A stretch of DNA of 64,000 nt, from NCBI RefSeq assembly GCF_028368935.1, contig NZ_JAQNDK010000002.1, positions 2,461,386 to 2,525,385 of the forward strand, in the 5' to 3' direction. Shown here in pieces: positions 18,916-26,644 of this stretch (positions are counted from its first letter, which is position 1; each line of letters starts with the position of its first letter). Below the pieces are notes generated by a model, which saw nothing but the letters and a program-made list of their open reading frames with translations, was not told the DNA's origin and made no database searches. This stretch comes from Sorangium aterium (GTDB taxonomy: Bacteria; Myxococcota_A; Polyangia; Polyangiales; Polyangiaceae). A program made the position numbers and the translations under genes.

Positions 18916-19614
18916 ATGCGGCAGCGGGGCAGGACACCGGAGGGCGAGTCCGACATGAGGTCGGGGCACAGCGTCCCTGACCGTCCTGGCGCCGACCGCC
19001 GCGACTCGATCCCCCCGCCTCCATTCGGGCAGCCTTCCGGGCCCGGGCGTTCCGGCCCGTCCAGCGAGCGGTCGCCTGCTTCGAGGTCTGCTTCCTCGCG
19101 CAAGGTGCGGACCATCGACGTCCTCGTTCAGGGCGCGACCGTGGAGCTCTTCCACTTTTACGGCGTCGCCATAGCGCCTGCGGACCTCGGGGAGCGCCGC
19201 GACGAGGCGCTCGTCCACAGCGATCCTGCGAGCACGGTCGAGTTCTCTGCGCCCGGCTTCTCCGGCCTGCTGGCCTTGTCGGCGCACCCTGGCGTATTTC
19301 GCGCGATGACGGGGCTGCCGCCCACGCTCGATAGCGTCGACGACTGGATGCGCGAGGTCGTCAATCAGCTCATGGGAAAGGTGAAGAGCCGCCTCGCGCG
19401 GTTCCAGATAGCGCTTCACGCAGAGCTGCCGCAGCTGCGCCGCGCGACCGACGTGGCGCGCCGGTACCGGGGCAGCAAACAGCAGTTCTGCTATGCCTTC
19501 CGGACGTTGAAGGGCGAGGTGGTCGTCACGCTGGGCGGCGACTTCGACGAGAGCTCGCTGGTGTTCTCGAACTCGTCCCCGCTTCCGCTCGATGGCAAGG
19601 TGATCCTGTTCTGA
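18916..19614 (+). CDS. CheX-like protein with disordered N-terminus
   Basis: 232 residues. The first 60 or so are Pro/Ser/Arg-rich and probably disordered; the rest is a compact alpha/beta domain. The segment DDWMREVVNQLMGKVKSRL carries the E-x2-N signature (E147, N150) that forms the active site of CheC/CheX/FliY phosphatases acting on phospho-CheY. The protein ends PLDGKVILF, closely resembling the end of the second CheX-like protein (GEVLLF at 23.7 kb). An alternative start at 18955 has a better ribosome binding site (ggaggg). The gene lies 690 bp before the sensor kinase and belongs functionally with it. The family call rests on motif and context, not a database match. Confidence 0.55.
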   Translation: MRQRGRTPEGESDMRSGHSVPDRPGADRRDSIPPPPFGQPSGPGRSGPSSERSPASRSASSRKVRTIDVLVQGATVELFHFYGVAIAPADLGERRDEALVHSDPASTVEFSAPGFSGLLALSAHPGVFRAMTGLPPTLDSVDDWMREVVNQLMGKVKSRLARFQIALHAELPQLRRATDVARRYRGSKQQFCYAFRTLKGEVVVTLGGDFDESSLVFSNSSPLPLDGKVILF

Positions 19615-19834
19615 GCCCTCTTGCGCGGCACAGCGCTGCCGCGGCGCCGCTGCCGGTGGCGGCAGGGGCGGCGGCAGGCGCTCCGGTCGCGGCGGGCGCC
19701 GGGGCGACGCCGGCGCCAGGGCTCTGCGCATGCGCGAGAGATGCCGTGACGAGCACTGCTCCGATGGACGCGCTCGACGCGCGCGCGAGGCGCCGTGCCG
19801 GCGCTCGCGGCAGTGAACTCCGACCCATCATCAT
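19526..19834 (-). pseudogene. Possible 5' remnant of a secreted-protein gene
   Basis: On the minus strand this frame starts with a good Sec signal peptide: basic n-region, hydrophobic core IGAVLVTASLAHA and cleavage before QSPGAG, then a short Ala/Pro-rich tether. After about 70 residues it degenerates and runs antisense into the end of the CheX-like gene. It may be the surviving 5' end of a deleted gene, or chance in GC-rich DNA. Confidence 0.2.
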
Positions 19835-20304
19835 TGATTTCTCCCCGTTCGCAGAGCCTTCGTTGCGGCTCCAGCCGACGTCGCACGCGCTCTTGCGGAC
19901 TTGCGAACTTCACGCGTAGCATACACAGCGACGAGGACGGGCGGGGAACTCGACGCGCTCCATCACGCTCGCACCACAGTTGGGTGAGACATCACAACAG
20001 GAAAGAACGTGAATCAGGAGAGCACACATGGTGTGCGGGCGAACGTTGATGATGACTCCACGTGTGCACGCGTCGATTGTCGTTCGCGTCGTTCGCGTCG
20101 TTCGCGTCGTTCGCGTCGTTCGCGTCGTTCGCGTCGTTCGCGTCGTTCGCGTCGCGCGCGTCACGCGCGGGGCTCAGCTCGCCCGGTGCTCGTGCTGAGC
20201 GCGCCGCGCGCGGGGACAGGCGTTCGCGCGAGATCCCTCGTCACGAAGCACACGAGATGCGCGCGGGCGCCGCGCCGCGCGGGCCACGCCGGAGGGACGG
20301 GGGC
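19615..20304. other. Long upstream region of the sensor-kinase gene
   Basis: About 690 bp. It holds the signal-peptide-like minus-strand remnant (19526-19834), a lower-GC patch around 19840-20060 that probably contains the kinase promoter, the nonamer repeat (20081-20152) and the kinase ribosome binding site ggaggga at 20291-20297. No functional gene is recognised. Confidence 0.5.
20081..20152. repeat. Eight perfect tandem copies of a 9-nt unit
   Basis: The unit cgttcgcgt occurs eight times without mismatch (start positions 20081, 20090, 20099 and so on to 20144), followed by a diverged cgcgcgcgt. It lies 150 bp before the kinase start. Exact repetition implies slippage-prone DNA, so copy number may vary between strains and alter promoter spacing. 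Confidence 0.95.
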
Positions 20305-23094
20305 ATGCCGACATTGCGTAGCGCTTCGATTCGACTGAAGCTGTGGTCGCTCGCCGGCGTCCCCGTCGCGGGGGCCCTGCTGCTGGCGGCGATGATCGTC
20401 GGCGACGCGCGGCAGCAGGCGGCGAGGGCGGCGGGGATAGGCTCCATCGAGGACCTCGCGCAGCTCTCCTCGATCATGGCGAAGCCGCTGCACGCCCTCC
20501 AGAAGGAGCGGGCGTGGACCGCGCTGGTCGAGGGGCTGGAGGCCCGGCCTCCGGAGACGATCGACGTCGAGGTCGAGCGGCGCGCCACGCCGCCGCTCAA
20601 TCGCGCGGCGGAGCTCCTGCGCGCCGGCGGCCACCTCCGGGTCGCGCGGGCGGCGACCGACGAGAGCCTCGCCGACCTCGACGCGTTCCTGGCCGCGCGC
20701 GACCTCTCCGGGCTGCCGCGCCGGCTCGCCCGCGATCTCGCGGAGGCGCGCGCCAAGGTCGGCGAGCTCGGCGCGTTCCGGAGCCAGGCCGACGCGAAGA
20801 CGGTGTCGCTCGACGGCGTGCTGAGGGTCTTCGGCGGCATCAACGTGAGCCTCATCCGGGCCAACGCCGGCCTCTCCGAGCTGAGCGACGAAGGCGAGCT
20901 CCTGCGCAGGATCCAGTCGATCGTCGCCGTCCACGAGTTCGCCGAGCGCGCCAGCCGCCAGCACGCGCTGCTCGCGCACGCCTTCGCGTCCACGCAGTTC
21001 GAGCCGGGCGCCTTCAAGACGCTCGTGACGCTGATGACGGAGGAGCAGCTCTATCACGAGGAGTTCATCGCCAACGCGTCGGAGCCGGCGCGGGCGCTCT
21101 ATGACGCCGCCCGCTCCGACCCGCGCGTGCGGCGCGCCGACGAGCTGCGCGCCGCCGCGATCACGTCGACGGACGACGCGCTGGCGATCGATCACGACGC
21201 GTGGTTCGAGGCGCAGCAGGGGCGCGTCGACGGGCTCGCCGCGATCGAGGAGGAGGCGATCTCCGGGATGAGGCGCGCGGCGGCGGCCAGGGTCGCGGAC
21301 ACGCGGCGGACGGTGCGCGACGGCATCGCGGTCTCGGCGTTCGTGCTCCTCGTGTCGGTCGCGCTGGCGCTGGTGCTCGTGCGGGGGATCTCCCGATCGC
21401 TCGAGGTCCTCGGCGAGGCCGCGGCCCACGTCCGGCGGACGCGCGACTACACGACGCGCGCCCGCAAGACCGCCGACGACGAGTTCGGGGCGCTCACGGA
21501 CGCCTTCAACGAGATGCTGGCGGGCATCCAGGCGCGCGACGAGGTCCTCGAGGGCCACCGGCAGAACCTCGAGGCCACTGTCGCGGAGCGGACCTCGGAG
21601 CTCGAGAAGCGCAACCGGGAGATGCGCCTCGTCCTCGACAACGTCGATCAGGCCCTCGTGACCATCCACCGGGACGGCACGATGGAGCCCGTGCACTCCG
21701 CCGCCTTCGAGCGCCTCTTCGGCGTGCCGGCGCGCGATGAGCACTTCGCCGATCGCGTCGCCGGTCACGATCCGCGGGCCCGCGCGTTCCTCAGGATGGG
21801 GTGGGAGGCCGCCTGCGACGACTTCCTCCCGCTCGAGGTCGTCCTCGACCAGCTCCCGAAGACCCTGCACCGCGAGGGGCGCTACCTCGCGCTCGGCTTC
21901 AAGCCGATCCTGTCGGGAGAGGGCCAGTTCAGCGGGGCGCTGATGGTGATCACGGACGTCACGTCCACGATCGCCTCCGTGCGCGAGGCCGAGCAGCAGC
22001 ACGAGTATATCCAGGTGTTCGAGCGGGCCGTGAAGGACCGGCTCGGCCTCGTCGGCTTCGTCAACGACACGACCAAGCTCGTCGACGCCGTGAGCGCGCG
22101 GTCGAGCGGCGAGGTGGACGAGGTGATGCGCCTCGTGCACACGATCAAGGGGAACGCCGGGCTCTGGGACGTGACGAGCGTGGCGAGGGTGGCGCACGAG
22201 ATCGAGAGCTTCGTCGTCGAGGAGCGCGCGCTGCCGTCCGACGAGCAGATCGACGCGCTGAGGGACGTGTGGCTCGCGTTCGTGGGGCGCGTGAGCGTCC
22301 TGCTCGCGTCGACGGCGCAGTCCTCGCGCGCCGACGTCGGCCACGAAGAGGTCGATGCCTTGCTCGCCATGGTGCGCCAGCGCCGCGACCCCGCCGAGAT
22401 CGAGCGGGCCATCGCGGCTTTCCGCGACGAGCGGACCGAGGTGCGGTTCAGCCGGATGAAGGACCAGGCCGAGACGCTGGCCCGGAAGCTCGGCAAGCCG
22501 AAGCCCGACGTGCGCATCGACGCCGGGGGCGTCCGGCTGCCCGCGTCGCGGTTCGCCGGGATGTGGCAGGCGCTGGGCCACGTCGTGCGCAACGTGATGG
22601 ACCACGGGATCGAGCGGCCGGAGGCGCGCGAGGCGGCGGGCAAGCCGTCGAGGGGCACGCTCACGCTCAGCTCGCGGACGACGGCGGACGAGATCGTCAT
22701 CGAGATCGGCGACGACGGGGCGGGCATCGACTGGGAGCGCGTGCGCGAGAAGGCCGTGGCCGTCGGGTTGCCGGGCGCGACGCGGCGCGATCTCGAGGCC
22801 GCGCTGTTCGCGCCGGGGTTCAGCACGGCCGAGCAGGTCACGGACGTCTCCGGCCGCGGCGTCGGTCTCGGCGTCGCGCTCCACGAGTGCCGGCGGCTCG
22901 CGGGCCGGGTAGAGCTCGACACCGAGCGTGGCCAGGGGACGACCTTCCGCTTCCGGTTCCCCCGGGATCCGAGCGACGCCGCGGGGGTGTCGCTCACGAC
23001 TGCCTCGCTTCCGCCTCCGAGCGGGCGGGGCTCGCTGGTACCTCCCCCTTCGCGGGGCGGATCGAGCCCGGGTATGGCGTCGGGGAGCGCGTGA
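20305..23094 (+). CDS. Membrane CheA-like hybrid kinase: sensor-HAMP-PAS-Hpt-HATPase
   Basis: 929 residues. Two membrane helices (about 10-30 and 339-361) flank a helical periplasmic sensor resembling nitrate/nitrite-type (NIT) four-helix sensors. Next come a HAMP (about 360-412), a coiled coil (LEATVAERTSELEKRNREM), a PAS domain (about 443-560), an Hpt domain with phospho-acceptor H612 (RLVHTIKGNAG) and a CheA-type ATPase (HVVRNVMDHGIERPEAR near 759, IGDDGAGID near 802, SGRGVGLGV near 849). It has the CheA histidine on an Hpt but no P2 or CheW-like regulatory domain, so it merges a transmembrane receptor with a CheA engine. The start has ggaggga 7 nt upstream. CheX-like and CheY-like genes follow. 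Confidence 0.8.
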   Translation: MPTLRSASIRLKLWSLAGVPVAGALLLAAMIVGDARQQAARAAGIGSIEDLAQLSSIMAKPLHALQKERAWTALVEGLEARPPETIDVEVERRATPPLNRAAELLRAGGHLRVARAATDESLADLDAFLAARDLSGLPRRLARDLAEARAKVGELGAFRSQADAKTVSLDGVLRVFGGINVSLIRANAGLSELSDEGELLRRIQSIVAVHEFAERASRQHALLAHAFASTQFEPGAFKTLVTLMTEEQLYHEEFIANASEPARALYDAARSDPRVRRADELRAAAITSTDDALAIDHDAWFEAQQGRVDGLAAIEEEAISGMRRAAAARVADTRRTVRDGIAVSAFVLLVSVALALVLVRGISRSLEVLGEAAAHVRRTRDYTTRARKTADDEFGALTDAFNEMLAGIQARDEVLEGHRQNLEATVAERTSELEKRNREMRLVLDNVDQALVTIHRDGTMEPVHSAAFERLFGVPARDEHFADRVAGHDPRARAFLRMGWEAACDDFLPLEVVLDQLPKTLHREGRYLALGFKPILSGEGQFSGALMVITDVTSTIASVREAEQQHEYIQVFERAVKDRLGLVGFVNDTTKLVDAVSARSSGEVDEVMRLVHTIKGNAGLWDVTSVARVAHEIESFVVEERALPSDEQIDALRDVWLAFVGRVSVLLASTAQSSRADVGHEEVDALLAMVRQRRDPAEIERAIAAFRDERTEVRFSRMKDQAETLARKLGKPKPDVRIDAGGVRLPASRFAGMWQALGHVVRNVMDHGIERPEAREAAGKPSRGTLTLSSRTTADEIVIEIGDDGAGIDWERVREKAVAVGLPGATRRDLEAALFAPGFSTAEQVTDVSGRGVGLGVALHECRRLAGRVELDTERGQGTTFRFRFPRDPSDAAGVSLTTASLPPPSGRGSLVPPPSRGGSSPGMASGSA

Positions 23095-23142
23095 CACGGT
23101 GAGCACATCGACAATGCAGAGCGAGAGATCGAGGAGAGGGGA

Positions 23143-23679
23143 ATGAACTCGGAGAGCTGGGACCGCATCCATGAGGAGCTCGCCACGTCGTGCGTCCACC
23201 TGTTTCGCGACAACGGCGTCGAGCTCCTGCGGCTGGACGACGCGGCGTCGGAGGCGACGCCGGGCAACGCGGTGGTCTCCTTCATCGGCTTCACGGGCGA
23301 CCACCTTCGCGGGAGCCTGACGCTCGTCGCCCCCGTGGCGCTCATCATGCGCAGCCACCCGCTGAAAGAGCAGCGCGAGATCGACGAAGATATGGTGTGC
23401 GACTGGGCGAGCGAGCTCTCGAACCAGCTCCTCGGGCGGGTGAAGAACCGCCTGCGCCACCTCGGGCTGGTCATCGTGCTCTCGACGCCGAGCGCCGCGA
23501 TCGGCGAGCACCTGCGCGCCAGGGAGGAGCAGAGCGAGGGCTTCCGGCGGCTCCTGTTCGCCGCGGGGCCCGACCGGCTCGTCGTGCTCTTCGACGCGCT
23601 CGCCCCTGACGACGCGCTGGAGCTCGAGGAAGTGAACATGCCCGATCCGCAGCCCGAGGGCGAAGTGCTGCTGTTCTGA
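23143..23679 (+). CDS. CheX-like phosphatase candidate
   Basis: 178 residues, cytoplasmic. The segment CDWASELSNQLLGRVKNRL shows the E-x2-N pair (E91, N94) of the CheC/CheX/FliY group, which removes phosphate from CheY-type receivers. The region before it (VVSFIGFTGDHLRGSLTLVAP) matches the strand-turn-strand that opens CheX domains. The C-terminus PEGEVLLF mirrors the end of the CheX-like protein at 18.9 kb. A strong ribosome binding site (gaggagaggggaATG) precedes it. It sits 48 bp after the kinase and 36 bp before the receiver gene, so the three form one operon. The predicted role is to reset the receiver encoded next door. Confidence 0.65.
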   Translation: MNSESWDRIHEELATSCVHLFRDNGVELLRLDDAASEATPGNAVVSFIGFTGDHLRGSLTLVAPVALIMRSHPLKEQREIDEDMVCDWASELSNQLLGRVKNRLRHLGLVIVLSTPSAAIGEHLRAREEQSEGFRRLLFAAGPDRLVVLFDALAPDDALELEEVNMPDPQPEGEVLLF

Positions 23680-23715
23680 GCCGGATGGCCGTACACGCAA
23701 GAGGAGACACGTCAC

Positions 23716-24093
23716 ATGGCCAAGAAAATTCTTCTCGTCGAGGATTCGAGTACGGTCCGCCAGCAGGTCGGCATTCTCCTGTCGGGGGCGGGCTATGGCA
23801 CGCTGGAAGCGGACAACGGCCGAGATGCGGTCGCCGCGGTCGCCGCCCACAAGGATGACCTGGCGATGATCATCGCGGACGTGAACATGCCGGTGATGAA
23901 CGGCATCGAGATGATCCAGAGCCTGCGGGACAAGGGGCTCGCGTCGGGCGTTCCGATCTTGATGCTCACCACCGAGGGGCAGCCGGAGCTCATCGAGAAG
24001 GCCCGGAAGGCCGGGGCGAAGGGGTGGATCATCAAGCCGTTCAAGCCGGATCTGTTGCTCGCGGCGGTGAAGAAGCTCGCCGGCGAGCCGTGA
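23716..24093 (+). CDS. Single-domain CheY-like response regulator
   Basis: 125 residues, a stand-alone receiver domain without output. The acidic pocket is ED at residues 9-10, the phospho-acceptor is D55 (MIIADVNMPVMNG), the switch Thr lies in LMLTTEG and the conserved Lys in GWIIKPFKPD. It begins MAKKILLVEDSSTVRQQV with ribosome binding site gaggagac. Closest in type to the CheY of chemotaxis-like (Frz/Che/Dif) systems of myxobacteria, it is the obvious phosphoryl target of the kinase's Hpt domain two genes upstream and the obvious substrate of the CheX-like protein. Its downstream partner (motor, enzyme or second phosphorelay) is not in the window. Confidence 0.92.
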   Translation: MAKKILLVEDSSTVRQQVGILLSGAGYGTLEADNGRDAVAAVAAHKDDLAMIIADVNMPVMNGIEMIQSLRDKGLASGVPILMLTTEGQPELIEKARKAGAKGWIIKPFKPDLLLAAVKKLAGEP

Positions 24094-24354
24094 GCCTCGG
24101 GGCGCGAGCCGCGGCCATCCCCGCGACATCGGCCCGGCCGAGGGGCGTCGCTCCCCGGTACAACGGAAAATCGGCGACTGCCGCCGGTGTTGGGCGGATC
24201 TACCCTGCGGCGCTGGACAGCGCTCGGTGCTTGCGGCGTAGCGCCGATCCGTGTGACTCTCTGTGCGGAAAGTCACCAAGGGCACCCGAATGGGCAGACC
24301 TGGTCCGCCGGCTTCGCTTGACCTGTCGACTACCCGTCAGCCGGGCGAAGCTCC

Positions 24355-25314
24355 ATGGGATTGTTTGATGTGGTCATCGCCCGAGCGGACTGCCCCGGTT
24401 GCGGGCATTCCCAAGAGTGGCGCATCCGGTACAAGTTCGGCCGTTGCAGGCAGCACGAGTACAGGCTCGGTGACCCGCTCTGCTGGTTCGATCCGCCCGG
24501 GCGTCCGGCGCCGCTCGAAGACGATGGCGAAAATGTCGGCGGGCTCTTCGCCGTCCCCGGGCTCGTCGAGATCGGTTGTTCGAGGTGCGGCCAGGGAGAG
24601 GGCGCCGTTCTCCGCTTCGAGAACAATGTCGTTTCCAGCGTGGAGATCAGGTCCTCGGTGGGAGGCGACGAGTACGCGCAGCTCGAGCGCCCGTCTGGAT
24701 GGATGCGCTTCTGGTCACGCCGCGTGGCAGGCAGCAGGAACGAGGATCGCCTCGATCTGAGCTGCCGCGGCGATCGATGGACCGTGGCCGTCGCTGACGG
24801 CGCCGGCGGGCTCGCGGGCGGTGAGGCCGCGGCGAGCACGGCGGCGGGCGCGATGGTGGCGCTCGGCGCGGAGAGGGAGCTCGATCCGGACTTCTGGTGC
24901 GAGCGCATCCGCCGACTCGACGGTGAGCTGGAAGCGGAGCCGAGGTGCGGCGAGACGACCCTCGTCGTCGTCCAGGTGAGCCAAGGCGAACTCTGGGGGG
25001 CCAGCGTGGGGGACTCGGGCGCGCTCGTCGTCGAGCCGGACGGGCTGGTCGACCTGACTTCAAGGCAGATTCGGAAGCCGCTGGTCGGCAGCGGTGCGTG
25101 CAGCCCCGTCGGCATCCCCCGCCGGCCGCTCACGGGGCGCCTCCTGGTCGCAACCGACGGCCTCCTGAAGTACGCGTCGTGGGCGACCCTCGGCGCTCTC
25201 GCCCGCACAGGCGATGTGCAGACGGCGGTCGAGGCACTGATCCAGGCGGTGACTCTTCCATCGGGCAACCGGCCCGACGACGTCGCGGTGGTGCTCGGCG
25301 AGCGCGTCGGCTAA
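24355..25314 (+). CDS. Zinc-ribbon/PP2C-type phosphatase domain protein
   Basis: 319 residues. The N-terminal 90 residues contain two CxxC pairs (CPGCG at 13-17 and CSRCG near 77), suggesting a zinc ribbon. The C-terminal 200 residues are a PP2C (PPM) Ser/Thr phosphatase domain with VADGAGGLAGGEAA (metal-binding DGxGG), GETTLVVV, GASVGDSGALV, LLVATDGLLKY and RPDDVAVVLG, the standard motif order. The metal-coordinating Asp residues are present, so activity is likely. The fusion of a zinc ribbon to PP2C is unusual. The stop codon lies inside the left box of an attC-like hairpin, which suggests the gene is, or was, an integron-type cassette. It is not in an operon with the receiver gene 260 bp upstream. 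Confidence 0.75.
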   Translation: MGLFDVVIARADCPGCGHSQEWRIRYKFGRCRQHEYRLGDPLCWFDPPGRPAPLEDDGENVGGLFAVPGLVEIGCSRCGQGEGAVLRFENNVVSSVEIRSSVGGDEYAQLERPSGWMRFWSRRVAGSRNEDRLDLSCRGDRWTVAVADGAGGLAGGEAAASTAAGAMVALGAERELDPDFWCERIRRLDGELEAEPRCGETTLVVVQVSQGELWGASVGDSGALVVEPDGLVDLTSRQIRKPLVGSGACSPVGIPRRPLTGRLLVATDGLLKYASWATLGALARTGDVQTAVEALIQAVTLPSGNRPDDVAVVLGERVG

Positions 25315-25370
25315 CCTGCCGCTGCTGCCGACGCCGCTTCGCGGCGCGGCAGAGCGGCAACTCGTTAGGG
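25309..25370. repeat. attC-like recombination site / imperfect hairpin (site 1)
   Basis: The arms ctaac (25311-25315) and gttag (25364-25368) enclose tgccgct/agcggca, then ctgccg/cggcag, then cgccg/cggcg, with loop cttcg. Only one arm has extra single bases (G 25324 and A 25331), and the unpaired spacers are c and actc. This is the geometry of integron attC sites: R and L boxes, extrahelical bases on one arm, unpaired central spacer, variable terminal loop and a GTTAGGG core. All 23 base pairs are perfect. Confidence 0.65.
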
Positions 25371-25380
25371 GGGATCTGGA

Positions 25381-25692
25381 GTGGCAACCGACGGAACGAA
25401 CCATTGGGATGCGCTGCGCCGGGCCGACGAACTCGCGAAAAGAAACGAGTTTCGTGGCGCTGCTGCCGCATACCTCGAGGTCGCTCGCCAGTTTTTCGCC
25501 GAAGGCCAGCATCTCAAGGCGGCCGCCATCGCGAAGACCGTAGTTGCGCTTGCCGGCAGCCGACCCGACGAGCTCCGGTTCGAACACATGTCGTCCCTTG
25601 AGCTGTGGCGAGATGCCGTCGAGGTTCTTGGCCTGCGTGACGAGGCCGCGCGTGCGACCGCGGAGCTCGAACGTCTTCAGCAACACAGGTGA
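25381..25692 (+). CDS. Small TPR-like helical protein
   Basis: 103 residues with a GTG start preceded by a ggggga stretch. The sequence is a run of amphipathic helices: ALRRADELAKRNEFRGAAA, AYLEVARQFFAEGQHLKAA and AIAKTVVALAG, then a C-terminal helix pair. The spacing of A, Y/F and A/G positions resembles two to three tetratricopeptide repeats, so a protein-binding adaptor is likely. It lies alone between two attC-like hairpins (25309-25370 and about 25713-25763) in the forward direction, like a one-gene cassette of about 400 bp. No specific function is recognised. Confidence 0.6.
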   Translation: MATDGTNHWDALRRADELAKRNEFRGAAAAYLEVARQFFAEGQHLKAAAIAKTVVALAGSRPDELRFEHMSSLELWRDAVEVLGLRDEAARATAELERLQQHR

Positions 25693-25712
25693 CTGGTCGA
25701 CGTGTGGACGCC

Positions 25713-25763
25713 CCCCAACGAGCCGCTGAACCTGACACCGGGGCCGGGTCGAGGTTGTTTCGA
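25713..25763. repeat. Degenerate attC-like hairpin (site 2)
   Basis: A ccccaac box at 25713-25719 is followed by an imperfect stem, aacct-gac-ccgg with ccgg-gtc-aggtt (25729-25756), with single-base bulges and then gttgttt. It is much weaker than site 1, but it sits right after the TPR-like gene, where a cassette boundary would be expected. Confidence 0.35.
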
Positions 25764-25864
25764 CTGACGTGCCTTTGGCACATCAGTCTGCCAGAGTCTA
25801 TCCTTCGCGGTGAGCTTGCGGTATCGTTGGACCTCGGTGCAGTTAGCGCCGGTGTTGAGCGGAG

Positions 25865-25912
25865 AGGAAGAAGGAAAGATTCACAGGGAGGCGGGGAGGC
25901 GAGAGATGGGGA
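25865..25912. repeat. Purine-rich repeat, left inverted copy
   Basis: The run with core cacagggaggcggggaggcg matches, in inverted orientation, the pyrimidine-rich run at 26587-26638 (which reads cacagggagacggggagacg on the minus strand). The two copies flank the GxxExxY pseudogene. Confidence 0.6.
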
Positions 25913-26442
25913 TCAGTCGTTCGAACCATCAGGCTTGGCGGCGACTGCTTCGGGCGGCATCGATGCGGGGCGGCTGGTGGTGCCGGGGTGGTCATCTTCA
26001 GTTCGACATCGGGAGAACCGGACAGCCTCCGCACCGCGGCGTACCAGTCGTCGGATCCCACGGCGGAGCACCGGCGTGTTGAAGTTGACGAGCAACCCGA
26101 CGTCCAGGTCCATCAGCTTCAGGTATGTGAGCACCTGAGCTTCATGGACTGGCAGCAGGTGATCGACAGCCTTGAGCCCAGTATGAGCTTTCCCTCGACG
26201 ACAACGTCGAGTCGATAGCCACAGTCGAGCGTGGCTCCCTTGTAGGTTACTGGAAGTGGCCTTTTCCTGGCGAAGCTCAAGCCCATGAGCGACAGCTCAT
26301 GACACAAGCATTGTTCGTAGGCAGACTCCAGGAGCCCGGGACCGAGGTGACGATGCACCTCGATGCACGCTCCAATGACTCGCTCGGACAGATCCCACAA
26401 TCTCCTCGTTTCCCTGTCTCCCTGTACCAAGTCCATGCTCAT
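25913..26442 (-). pseudogene. Frameshifted GxxExxY (PDDEXK-fold) gene
   Basis: Read on the minus strand from ATG 26442, the first part is a clear GxxExxY protein: LSERVIGACIEVHRHLGPGLLESAYEQ (split here at GLLESAYE, the name motif), then [11 protein letters not shown] and [14 protein letters not shown]. The frame then breaks at about 26176-26179. In the next frame the family sequence continues exactly as expected ([20 protein letters not shown], then [20 protein letters not shown]), ending at 25913. Restoring one base in the glycine codon (GGG to GAG-type) would give the catalytic E-x-K of the PDDEXK fold. Unrepaired, the first frame stops after 'KLRCSHT'. It is either a real inactivating deletion or a sequencing error. 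Confidence 0.8.
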
Positions 26443-26586
26443 GCCTATATGTAGACGCGAGGCCAGCTCTGGTTGCGCGAGATTGACATCGCCGGGAACC
26501 GCCCTGCGAACGGCCGACCTGAAAGCAGTCGACCCCAAGCGAGCAGGCTCGAAGGATGTTCCCCACCTCTTGCCTCTCCACGTTGG

Positions 26587-26638
26587 CCTCTCTCTCCTCC
26601 CCGTCTCCCCGTCTCCCTGTGTACTCTCTCTTCCGCTG
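26587..26638. repeat. Pyrimidine-rich repeat, right inverted copy
   Basis: Inverted counterpart of 25865-25912, with internal 8-nt steps (ccccgtct repeated). A related motif also occurs at 26406-26427, inside the start of the GxxExxY gene. Confidence 0.6.
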
Positions 26639-26644
26639 TCTCCC

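Noticed and set aside
20062..20304. N-terminal extension of the sensor kinase through the nonamer repeat (SFASFAS-type residues)
   Set aside because: The ribosome binding site ggaggga 7 nt before ATG 20305 and the membrane helix right after it fix the start; the extension would be pure repeat translation.
20161..24285. A long minus-strand open frame opposite the sensor kinase, CheX-like and CheY genes
   Set aside because: The sense genes have strong ribosome binding sites and clear domains; the antisense translation is Arg/His/Leu-rich and featureless.
24094..24354. Further attC-like site before the PP2C gene
   Set aside because: Short symmetrical pieces exist (acaac and gttggg around 24161-24216), but no paired stem with one-sided extra bases could be built.
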